Source: Saccopteryx bilineata
Lineage: Eukaryota > Chordata > Mammalia > Chiroptera > Emballonuridae
Direction: 5' to 3'
Assembly (NCBI RefSeq): GCF_036850765.1
Contig: NC_089495.1
Coordinates: 65,262,410-65,326,409, forward strand
Length of the DNA: 64,000 nucleotides
Part shown: piece by piece, positions 1-9,412 of the stretch
Numbering within the stretch: position 1 is the first letter of the stretch
How the letters are laid out: each line of letters begins with the position of its first letter
Notes under the pieces: generated by a model
Database searches by the model: none
Told to the model about the DNA's origin: nothing
The model's input: the letters and a program-made list of their open reading frames with translations, nothing else
Program-made: the position numbers and the translations under genes

Positions 1-168
1 AAGAAGATGTGGCACATATACACTATGGAATACTACTCAGCCATAAGAAATGATGACATCAGATCATTTACAGCAAAATGGTGGGATCTTGATAACATTA
101 TAAGGAGTGAAATAAGCAAATCAGAATAAAACAAGAACTACATGATTCCATACATTGGTGGAACATAA
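1..168 (+). pseudogene. L1 ORF2 C-terminal remnant
   Basis: Frame +1 reads the conserved end of ORF2p, with [11 protein letters not shown] near the start, and finishes at TAA 166-168. A premature TAA at 127-129 replaces the lysine codon AAA seen in the sister copy near 39685, cutting off the last 13 residues. ORF2p of L1 is the endonuclease and reverse transcriptase that copies L1 RNA into the genome. Only its extreme C-terminal tail is visible, so nothing can be said about upstream domains. It is not functional as seen here. Confidence 0.9.
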
Positions 169-213
169 AAATGAGACTAAGAGACATGGACAAGAGTGTG
201 GTGGTTACCAATG

Positions 214-273
214 GTGGGGGGGGAGGGAGGACATGGGAGGGAGGGAGGGAGAGAGTTAGGGGGAGGGGGAGGG
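214..273 (+). repeat. G-rich tract in L1 3' UTR
   Basis: This run of G-tracts of three to eight separated by A or short spacers (GGGAGGGAGGGAGGG type) fits the pattern of a G-quadruplex former. G-quadruplex-capable 3' UTR tracts are a known property of mammalian L1s. The same tract recurs at 39769-39831 in the second young copy. Confidence 0.8.
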
Positions 274-447
274 GCACAGAGAACTAGATAGAGGGTGACG
301 GAGGACAATCTGACTTTGGGCGAGGGGTTTGCAACATAATTTGATGACAAAATAACCTAGACATGTTTTCTTTGAATATATGTACCCTGATTTATTAATG
401 TCATCCCATTACCATTAATAAAAATTTATTAAAAAAAAAAAAAAAAA

Positions 448-1289
448 GAAATATTCCTAAATACTAAAATAAAGGGTGTGAGGTAGTAAAAAAAAAAAAT
501 ATATATATATATATGGCAAACTACTTTTCACACTCGTGCATACTGGCTTCAGGCAAAGAAAGACTTTCACTCTTCAACTGGGCCAAATGTTCTCAGACCT
601 ATCAGATGTTTTCTGATCCTTTTATCTGCTTCCTGTCTTACTGTAGATCTGCAGCTGTAATGTATTGCTCACTTCCATTAGCAAATTACACAGTAGGGCT
701 CTGATCCCATTATCATCGAAGTCAGAAGTCAGATGAAACAGGAAGAAATTCCTTGGAAAGCACTCAAACAAACAAGAATATTGGAGCCTTATATACTCTT
801 CTATTATCAAAAGAGGAGCCCTGATATAAGGTATTTTCTTCTCCTATTTCTTGTTTTGCACTATGCCATAGACAGGTACATCTAATGCTCTAAATTTCCC
901 TATCCCTTTTACAGGCTTTCTGTTTTGTTTTGTTTTAGTTTTACAATAAACTTGTAGCTTTTCAACTGGCCTCTAGATTTCTCATGGAGATATTCTGGTC
1001 TATAAACCATTATTATCTTTTATCTCTATAGGAAAAGAAGGGATTGCAGCTTCTTTCTCTGCTATCATGCTGATGTGTTTCCCTCATAGTTTAAAGACAT
1101 TGCTCCACTGTTTTCCTGCTTTTGGTATTATTTTTGAAAGTTATAAAACCATTCTACTCATGTGACTCTTACAGTTCCTTATTGTTTTTTGTTTTAGAGG
1201 TTTTTAGATTTTTGAAAATGTTTATTTCAAGAACACTATTCTAATGTAATATGCTGTGCTCTGGTTTCTATTTCACCTCTTGTGCTTTT
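448..1289. other. Unassigned sequence, pre-integration flank
   Basis: No gene or confident repeat was recognised. An A-run followed by (AT)8 lies at 488-514. The right edge (CTTGTGCTTTT at 1279-1289) is the left target-site duplication of the following L1. This DNA was therefore originally continuous with the sequence from 7575 onward. Confidence 0.6.
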
Positions 1290-1639
1290 GTTTATTTTAT
1301 TTTATTTTTTTAAATTTATTTAGACAATTAATTTTAATGGGTGACATTGATTAATTAGAGTACATAGATTCAGAGAAAACATCTCCAGATCATTCTGACA
1401 TTTGATTATGTTGTATACCCATCACCCAAAGTCAAATTGTCTTCTGTTACCTTTTATTTGGTTTTCTTTATGTCCCTCCCTTTCCCTACCACCTCTCTCT
1501 CCTCCCCCTGATAACCACTACACATTTATCTATGTCCATAAGTCTCAATTTTGTGTCCCACCAATTTATGGAATCATACAGTTCTTAGTTTTTTCTGATT
1601 TACTTATTTTATTCAGTAAAATGTTATCAAGGTCCATCC

Positions 1640-4600
1640 ATGTTGTCATAAATTGTCCTATGTCATCATTTCTTATGGATGAGTAGTATTCTATAGTATA
1701 TATATCAGGGGTTGGAAACCTATGGCTTGCGAGCCAGATGTGGCTCTTTTGATGGCTGCATCTGGCTCACAGACAAATCTTTAATAAAAAAATAATAACA
1801 TTAAAATTATAAAACATTCTCATTTATTACAATCTATTAATTTCCTACCACTCTTGTTCAAGGTTGCAGGTGGCTGGAGCCAATCACAGCTGTCCTCTGG
1901 GACAACACCAAATTTTTATTGGATAATGCGTAATGTACATAGGTTGTTGTATTGCTCTCATGGAATTACATTTTAAAATATGTGGGGTTTATGGCTCTCT
2001 CAGCCAAAAAGGTTCCTGACCCCTGGTATATATGAACCACTTCTTCTTTACTTAATCATCTATTGAAGGGCTTTTTGGTTGTTTCCATGTCTTGGCTGCA
2101 GTGCACAATGCTGCAATGAACAAAGGGTTGCATGTGTCTATATGTACCAATGTTTTTGCATTTTGGGGGTATATATTCAGTAAAGGGATTGTTGGGTCAT
2201 ATGGTAATTCTATTCTTAATTTTTTGAGGAACCACCATACTTTCTTTCATAATGGTTGTATTACTTTACATTCCCACCAACAGTGAATGAGGGTTCCTTT
2301 TTCTCCACAACCTCTCCAACACTTATAGTTACCTGTCTTATTTATAATAGCTAATCTAAAAGGTGTGAGGGGGTATCTTATTTGATTTGCATTTCTCTAA
2401 CAGCTAATGAAGATGAGCATCTTTTCATAGATCTATTGGCCATTTGTATTTCTTCATGGGAGAAGTTTCTGTTCATGTCCTCTTCCCATATTTTTATTGG
2501 ATTGTTTACTCGTTTGTTGTGGAGTTTTGTGAGTTCTTTGTATCTTTTGGATATTATGCCTTTATCTGAGCTGCTGTTTGAAAATATCATCTCCCATTGA
2601 GTTGGCTGTCTGTTTTGTTTTCAGTTTCTTCTGCTGTGCAAAAGCTTCTTAGTCTGATGTAGTCCCATTCATTTATCTTTGCCTTCACTTCTCTTGTCTT
2701 TAGAGACAAATTCATAAAATGTTCATAAAATGACCAGAATTTGAAGTCAAATTCATAAAATGTTCTTTATGGCCAAGGTCCAAGAGTTTAGTACCTATGC
2801 TTTCTTCTATGTAATTTATTGTTTCAGATCTTATATTAGGTCTTTGATTCATTTTGAAGTAATTTTGGTACAAGGAGACAAACTGTAGTTGAATTTCATT
2901 CTTTTGCACGTGGCTCTCCAGTTTTCCCAGCACCATTTATTTAAAAGGTTTTCTTTTCTTCATTGTGTGTTTTTGGCTTCTTTATCAAAGATGATTTGAC
3001 CATACATATGTGGTTTTATTTATGGGTTCTCCATTCTGGTCCATTGGTCTAATGTCTTTTTTTCTGCCAATACCATGCTGTTTTGATTATTATGGCTCTA
3101 TAACATAATTTGAAGTCAGGTATTGTAATACCCCCAACTTCATTCTTTTTCCTTAGAATTACTTTGGCTATTCAGGGTTTCTTATAGTTCCATATAAACC
3201 TGATATTTTTTGTTCCAATCCTTTAAAAAATAACATTGAAATTTTCGTGGGAATTGCATTAAATTTGTATATTGCTTTGTGTAATATGGTCATTTTAATT
3301 ATATTTATTCCTTCTATTCATGAACAAGAAATATATTTTTATTTATTGTATTTTTTTAATTTCCCTTATAATGCTTTGTAGTTTTTGTTATGTAGGTCCT
3401 TTACAGTCTTTGTTATGTTTATTCTTATGTATTTTTTGTTGTTGTTGTTGCAACTGCAAAAGGATTATTTTTTTGAGTTCATTTTCTGAAGTTTTGTTGT
3501 TGGCATATAAGGTGGCAGTAGACTTCTGTATATTAATTTTGTATCCTGTGACCTTACTGTATTGGTTTATTGCTTCTAATAGTCTTTTTGTGGCATCTTT
3601 GGAATTTTTAATATACAAGATCATATCATCTGCAAAAACTGAAAACTTCAATTCTTCTTTCTCAATTCAAATACCTTTTATTTCTTTCTCCTGTGTAATT
3701 GCTGTGGCTAGAACTTCCAGCATTTCATTGAATAAGAGTAAAGAGAGTGGGTAACCTTGTCTTGTTTTTTATTTTAGAAAAAAATTTTCAGTTTTTTGTC
3801 ATTTAATATGATATTAGCTGATGGTTTGTCATAAATGGTCTTTATTATGTTGAGATTCTTTTTTTCTATACCCATTTTGTTGAGTGTCTTAAACATAAAA
3901 AGATATATCTTAGTGATGCCTTTTTTTGCATCTATTGAAGGTATTATATGGGTTTTGTTCCTTGTTTTGTTGATATGGTGTATTATGTTAACTGTTTTAT
4001 GTATGTTGAAACATTCTTGTGATTCCGAGATGAATCCCACTTGATCATGATGAATTATTTTTTTAATGTGTTGTATTCAATTTCTAGTATTTTGTTTAGG
4101 ATTTTAGCATCTGTATCCATTAGAGATATTTGTCTGTAGTTTATTATATTTGGGTTGTCCTTGCCAGATTTTGGTATGAAGGTTATGTTAGCCTCATAAA
4201 ATGTGTTTGGAAGTATTGCTACTTCTTCAATTTTTTGGAAAACTTTGAGTAGAATAGGGACCAAATCTTTGAATGTTTGATAGAATTTACTAGTTTAGGC
4301 ATCTGGCCCTGGATTTTTATTTTTTGGGAGGTTTTTGATAGTTGTTTCTATTTCCTCTCTGCTTATGGGTCTGTCTAGGCTTTCTACTTCTTTGTGACTC
4401 AGTCTAGGTAGATTGTATTGTCCTAGGAATTTATTTATTTCTTCTAGATTGTTAAATTTGTTGGCATATTGTTTTTCACAGTATTCTATGATGATTCTTC
4501 ATATGTATGATATCTGTGGTGATTTCTCCTCTTTCATTTTGTATTTTGTTTATATGAGCCCATTCTCTTTTTTCTTTAGTGAGTCTTGCCAAGGTTTTGT

Positions 4601-5056
4601 AAAGTTTGTCGATCTTTTCAAAGAACCATCTCCTTGTTTCATTGATTTTTAATAGTTATTTTATTCTCTAGTTTATTTATTTCTGTTCTGATTTTTATTA
4701 TTTTCTTTCTTCTGCTGACTTTGTGTTGCCTTTGTTCTTTTTTTTTCTTATTCCTTAAGATGTGATGTTAAGTTGTTTACTTGGGCTCTCTCTTGTTTGT
4801 TCACATAAGCCTATAGTGATATGAACTTTCCTCTAATTACTCTTTTTGCTGTATCCCAGAGATTCTAATATGTCGTATACTCATTTTCATTTGTTTGTAT
4901 ATATCTTTTGATCTCTGCTTTTATTTCTTCTTTGAACCACTCATTTTTAGAATGTTGTATAATTTCCACATTTTTGTGGGTGTGTTTACTTCTTTTTTGC
5001 TGTTGAATTCTAGTTTCACAACTTTGTGGTCACAGAATATGCTTGGTATGATTGTT
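1640..5056 (-). pseudogene. L1 ORF2 remnant (endonuclease tail, RT, C-terminal domain)
   Basis: On the minus strand, several reading-frame pieces follow the order of L1 ORF2p. The DHKVVKLEF-like end of the AP-endonuclease domain lies near 5000-5030. A linker with SPGPD-type sequence follows near 4310. Reverse transcriptase segments come next at 4264-4055 ([15 protein letters not shown]), 4040-3774 ([17 protein letters not shown]) and 3651-3388, which holds the FADDMILYI catalytic motif. The C-terminal region follows at 2936-2712 and 2590-2378 ([12 protein letters not shown]-type region). ORF2p normally nicks target DNA and reverse-transcribes L1 RNA. Here the N-terminal roughly 200 residues of the endonuclease are missing, a hAT element sits in the distal part, and stops and frameshifts are frequent. 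It is a pseudogene. Confidence 0.88.
1706..2025. mobile_element. Nonautonomous hAT transposon
   Basis: This 320-bp element has hAT-type terminal inverted repeats: 5' CAGGGGTTGGAAACCT, and a 3' end GACCCCTG that reads CAGGGGTCAGGAACCTT in reverse complement. The flanking 8 bp are ATATATAT (1698-1705) and GTATATAT (2026-2033), one mismatch from a canonical hAT 8-bp target duplication. Subterminal GGCTTGCGAGCC and ATGTGGCTCTTTT palindromic motifs are present. No transposase is encoded, so it needs a trans-acting hAT transposase. It interrupts the 3' part of the antisense L1. Confidence 0.88.
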
Positions 5057-5079
5057 TTTGTTTTATTTTTTGTATCTGG

Positions 5080-5915
5080 TCAGATAACCCCTTTTAGTAT
5101 TTCTTGAAGTGGGAGTTTTCTGTTAATAAATTTCCTCATCTTTTCTACATCTGTGAGTGTTTTAATTTCCCCTTCATATTTGAAGGATAGCTTCAATGGA
5201 TATAGTATTCTTGGCTGGAAGTTCCAATCTTTTGGTACTTTAAACATTGGGGTCCACTCTCTTCTGGCTTGTAGAGTTTCTGTTGAGAAATCTGATAATG
5301 ACCTAATGGACCTTCCTTTATATGTTGTATTCTTCTTTTCCCTGGCTGTCTTTAGGATATTTTTTTTGTCATTGGTTTGGGATAATTTCATTACAGTGTG
5401 CCTTGGAGTAGGTCTGTTTGGGTCAAGGTAACTTGGTGTTGTGTTTGCTTCTTGAATTCGAGGCTCTAATTTTTTCCACAGGCTTGGGAAGTTCTCATTG
5501 ATTATTTGTTTGAATATGTTCTCCATTCCATTTTCTCTTTTTTCTTCTTCTGATATACCCATTATTCTTATGTTGCTCTTTCTGATGGAGTTAGTCAATT
5601 TTTGTAGGGCTTTCTCATTTTTTGAAAAATTTATGACTCTGTCTTCTCTTCTCTCTGTAATGTCTCTAGTTGCCTGTGTTCTATGTCACTGAGTCTCTCT
5701 TCTATAGTGCCTGTTCTATTTGCTAAGCTTGTTACCTCATATTTCAGTTCATGTATTAAATTTTTTATCTCTGCTTGGTTCCTTTTTATATTTTCAATTT
5801 CCATGGTGAAGTATTCTTTTTGTTCATTAAATTGTTTTTGAGCTCTCTAAATTGCCTTTCTATGCTTTCTTGTATTTCCTTGAGTATTTTAGCACTTCAA
5901 TTTTTAATTCCACAA
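5080..5915 (-). pseudogene. L1 ORF1 remnant
   Basis: The 3' two-thirds (5598-5080) is an open frame of 172 codons. It shows the L1 ORF1p RNA-recognition domain (SNIRIMGISEEE, near the start) followed by the C-terminal domain. The C-terminal domain is recognisable by RHTVMKLSQ, the STETLQARREW motif near the middle, NFQPRILYPLKLSF and the terminal RKFINRKLP. ORF1p is the trimeric RNA-binding chaperone of the L1 ribonucleoprotein. Upstream, 5599-5915 encodes the remains of the N-terminal coiled coil (Glu/Lys/Asn-rich heptads) but is broken by stops, so the true start cannot be fixed. The stop codon at 5080-5082 is followed almost at once by the tail of the ORF2 endonuclease domain, where the usual intergenic spacer and ORF2 start are missing. 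Confidence 0.9.
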
Positions 5916-7563
5916 TGGAAAAAAAGGAAAAAAGTTATAAAAATGTAACTTTTTCCTGGTTTTGAGATGTAGCTTATTTCTTTTTTTTTCTTTTTTTCCT
6001 TTTTTTCTTTTGGTTGGTGGTAGGCTGGGTTTTTTATGTCTTGGAGGTTCTGACAATGGGAGACTCAATTTTCCCAGTGCCTCTCCCCACGTCTCTCCCA
6101 CCTGACCTAGCAGCCTGGGGACGTAGCTGTGAGGTTCATCCTAGCCATTGCTTGAGGAGAAAGAAGCTCTAAGAGCAGCCAGTTCCTTCTTCTAGTGCAG
6201 CTCAAAGCACAGTTCTGAGTAAGGCTGTGTCAAACAGAGCCACCAGCAAGAGCAGGCAGGGTGTGCAGCCGATTGCAAATCTGGCGCCTAAGTGCCAGCA
6301 AACAGGTCTAGCATATCTCAGCATGCCCTGTGCTGGGAGTTGATTACAGATCAAGTTTCTAAGGACCCTCCGGCATTTCTACTACTCCTCAGCTTTCCAT
6401 GGGTCTAATCTCCACAGCAGGGGTCCCCAAACTACGGCCTGCGGGCCACATGCAGCCCCCTGAGGCCATTTATCCAGCCCCTGCCGCACTTCTGAAAGGG
6501 CACCTCTTTCATTGGTGGTCAGTGAGAGGAGCATAGTTCCCACTGAAATATTGGTCATTTTGTTGATTTAAATTTACTTGTTCTTTATTTTAAATATTGT
6601 ATTTGTTCTCGTTTTGTTTTTTTACTTTAAAATAAGATATGTGCAGTGTGCATAGGAATTTGTTCATAGTTTTTTTTATAGTCCGGCCCTCCAACGGTCT
6701 GAGGGACAGTGAACTGGCCCCCTGTGTAAAAAAGTTTGGGGACCCCTGCTCCACAGGCTTCTCCCTTGTGCACTGTTTGGTAACCAGCAGCAAGCTGCAT
6801 GCATGCCCAGCCCCCAGGAGTTCAGCAGTGCACACATAGGCCTGTATCTGCCTGCTTAGGTGGATAGCACCTGTGATCTTAGAGAAGGGAATGCAGGCCT
6901 GTGCAGGCGCCGTGCCCAGAGAGTCACAGGCCTAGGGATCTCAGCCTTTGCACACATCCTGTGCTATGGTTGTGGGGCTGGGAATGCACAAAGACACTGT
7001 CAACAGTCCATGCAGGTGTCTATCACTGATAATCTTGGGGTAAACCCTCAAGCCTGCAAGTGAATGAGCCCATGCCAGAGGTGCCAAGTGGAGCCACTCT
7101 CACACTGCCCATGATTGCAGAACTTGGAGCACAAAAAGCTGCTGGTGCCAGTGCCAGTTCATGGCCACATGGCACCAGTATTCTTTATAGGAGCCTGCCG
7201 TTCGTGCTTGCCCCATGTCCGCGATCTCAGGCCGAGCTAGCTTGTTCTTTATTTTGCTTGATTATCCACCCCAGCCCTGCTCCTTCCCTCTGCCGCCGAC
7301 CCTCTGCTTTGCTCAGCTTCAGACAAAAGTATTCCTTCCTCAAATCAGTGAGGAAAGTAAAATATCCCATTCTTCATCTTATTTCTTTCAGAGTGGATTA
7401 TATATTCAGCCACATTTTTGTCCAATCATACCTTTGTCTTCTAGAGTGTGTATATTTCAGGTTCTTCAGAGATTTTTTTCCTCTGCCTTTAGTTCTTTAA
7501 TTTGCTGCCATTTCAAGGGGAGATATCGGGAGCTCCCCTCATGGCACCATTTCTCTAGGCTTC
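5916..7563 (-). promoter_or_regulatory. L1 5' UTR (internal promoter region)
   Basis: The sequence upstream of ORF1 on the minus strand is GC-richer than its surroundings and begins, in L1 orientation, just inside the 11-bp target duplication. The first bases read GGAAGCCTAGAGAAATGGTG, followed by a GGAGCTCCC palindrome (minus strand, about 7527-7535). L1 5' UTRs carry an internal Pol II promoter. That role is inferred from family knowledge, since no promoter element was verified. A hAT element (6418-6748) splits it. Confidence 0.7.
6418..6748. mobile_element. Nonautonomous hAT transposon with perfect 8-bp TSD
   Basis: This 331-bp element has perfect 16-bp terminal inverted repeats (CAGGGGTCCCCAAACT at the left and its exact complement at 6733-6748). 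It is flanked by the exact 8-bp duplication CTCCACAG at 6410-6417 and 6749-6756. Both are diagnostic of hAT-superfamily transposition. The interior contains CGGCCTGCGGGCC and TAGTCCGGCCCTCC motifs and no transposase. It lies in the 5' UTR of the antisense L1, so it is younger than that L1. Confidence 0.95.
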
Positions 7564-7574
7564 CTTGTGCTTTT

Positions 7575-9055
7575 CAAACTGAAAATTACTATTTTTATTT
7601 TTTTAAAGAACTTTTGAATTATTCATAGATATAATTCATCCTTTTATTTTCATTCTTTCTTGTATTTTCTTTTCTTTATAATCTATATCTAGAATTATTA
7701 TATTGCTCTGATTGATTTTTCTAATATTCTTATATTTTCTCCTTTATATTTTTATTTGTTTTACTTTGTTCTATTGCCTGGGTAATATTTCTAAAATTTA
7801 TCTTCTCTTCCTTCTAATTGTTGTTGCTCTTCTCCTTCTTTTGTGTTCTTTTGTTTTTGGCTTAAAACAGTAAAATTACTGGATCACTCCTCTGGGAGCT
7901 AGAAGTAAGAAATTAGGGTTTTTGAAGGCCATGCTCACCCTGAGATTCTAAAAAAAGTTTTTCCCTACCTCTTTTTATCTTTTGATAGCTACTGGCAATT
8001 GTTGGCTTTCCTTGGCCAACAGCTGATATTTGCTCATCCAAGCTCTGCTTCCATCTTTACATGCTGCTCCTTCTGAGTGTCCTCATCTAAACCTCCCTCT
8101 GTACATATCTGTCTGTGTCCAAAGAGATCTTGCTCCTCCTCATGAATGATCCTTTTATATCACTTCAGTTTTGTATTCTTGTTATATAGATATACACTCT
8201 TAGATCTTTCAGAACATTGGTAGTGGATTTTGTATTTTTTTTTCTTTTCCTATATAGTTTATCTTTACCTAGGTTTGGTTTGTCTGCATATATTTTGATT
8301 TGTTCTCTATCTTTATTTCTGTCTTTTCTATCTTCTGTTTGCATTTTTTTCTGTTCAAAGTTATTTTCAGATGTCTGTGTAATATCTGGTTATGTGTCTA
8401 TCGTGGATATTAGGAGAACAACATTTTGATTAGAAATTCTTAAAACCTGGGTTTAGAAAACAGGAGTCTACAGCATACTTAAATATAGAATGAAATAAGG
8501 AGATGTCAAGAGTGTTAGGTTTCTTTAGCTTCACCTTATCTGGGGTTGCTTTTATTTGTGAGGTTGGGATTATGGGTACCTTCCTTCTGGGAACTGAGAA
8601 AGAGAAAAACACTTTAGGTTACAACACTTGTAATAAAATTTTCACTACATGACTTGTTTACAGCATAATGACCATTACTTCAATGGTTTAAAGACTTACC
8701 TATTCCAGAGAATTGCTCTATTATCTTCTTAGAAAGTAAAATTTCAGAACATCGATGTGGGATACAATGTATTGTGTAGTCATCCAATATCATAGACTGG
8801 GGAGGCAATATATAAATCTGTTTTTTAATCAAAATTGAAACATCTTTTTTGTGAACTCCCATTCATTAACCTCAGTAACAGAAATAACTGGTAATATCAG
8901 TTCTGATGTTTTCTGAGGATTCTTTCTTGTAAATTAGGTTTGCAGGTTTGTTCATTATTATCACAATACTCAGTTATTTTAGTGTTAATTATCCGCCTTC
9001 CATTTTGCAAATTGCCTTGCTATTATCACCCGTCTTGTTCTCCCTTCTTATAGGT
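7575..9055. other. Unassigned T-rich sequence
   Basis: This is the right-hand flank of the L1 insertion. Nothing is confidently recognised. A T/C-rich stretch around 8030-8160 (CTGCTTCC...CTGCTCCTTCTG) faintly resembles degraded interspersed-repeat sequence, but I cannot name a family. Confidence 0.5.
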
Positions 9056-9061
9056 TTGTTT

Positions 9062-9412
9062 TTTGTTTGTTTGTTTGTTTGATTTTGTTTTATCCAGAGA
9101 CAGAGAGAGAGTCAGAGAGAGGATAGTTAGGTACAAACAGACAAGAACCGAGAGAGATGAGAAGCATCAATCATTATTTTTTCGTTGTGACACCTTAGTT
9201 TTTCATTGATTGCTTTCTCATATGTGCCTTGACTGTGGGGCTACAGCAGCCCAAGTAATCCCTTGCTCAAGCCAGTGACCTTGGGTCGAAGCAGGTGAGC
9301 TTTGCTCAAACCCGATGAGCCTGCGCTCAAGCTGGCGACCTCGTGGTCTCGAGCCTGGGTCCTCATCATCCCAGTCCGACACTCTATCCACTGCGCCACC
9401 ACCTGGATAGGC
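9062..9412 (-). mobile_element. tRNA-derived SINE, type B
   Basis: On the minus strand the element has a tRNA-like head (CCTATCCAGGTGGTGGCGCA, then GTGGATAGAGTGTCGGACTG) with a recognisable B box. A middle with CTTGAGC/CTCACCAGC repeats and the CACATATGAGAAAGCAATCAA tail domain follow. It ends in a CT-rich run and an A-rich tail, seen as T-rich at 9060-9090. Type B here means this cluster of copies, distinct from the GCCCTGGCCGGTTGG type A. T-rich flanks blur the duplication. Confidence 0.9.

Larger units (their letters stand above)
1..447 (+). mobile_element. Young L1 (LINE-1) 3' end
   Basis: The window opens inside an L1 copy. It covers the last codons of ORF2, a G-rich 3' UTR, the AATAAA-like stretch near 415-425 and a poly-A tail ending about 447. 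The segment aligns base for base with the L1 3' end at 39556-40006. I see only a handful of differences over about 420 bp (for example C/T at 41, T/A at 127 and T/G at 342), so both copies come from a recently active family. The 5' extent lies outside the window. Confidence 0.93.
1290..7563 (-). mobile_element. Near-complete L1, antisense, with deletion and two hAT insertions
   Basis: Read on the minus strand, this element has a GC-rich 5' UTR (7563 to about 5916), ORF1 (about 5915-5080), ORF2 (about 5056-1640), a 3' UTR and a poly-A tail, seen as T-rich 1290-1311. It is flanked by an exact 11-bp duplication, CTTGTGCTTTT, at 1279-1289 and 7564-7574. This fixes both ends and shows the 5' end is not appreciably truncated. 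Removing the two hAT insertions (1706-2025 and 6418-6748) leaves about 5.6 kb. The shortfall from a usual L1 of about 6 kb is explained by an internal deletion near 5056-5079 that removes most of the endonuclease domain. Numerous stops and frameshifts make it old and dead. An 18-bp direct repeat (2707-2724 and 2748-2765) is a small local duplication. Confidence 0.9.

Noticed and set aside
6590..7500. Cluster of 66-146 codon frames suggesting a gene
   Set aside because: The interval is the 5' UTR of an antisense L1 with a hAT insertion. Its higher GC content lengthens random frames.
8030..8160. Possible degraded LTR of an endogenous retrovirus
   Set aside because: Only a vague CT-rich resemblance exists. 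There is no TG...CA boundary, no target duplication and no internal coding trace, so no call is made.
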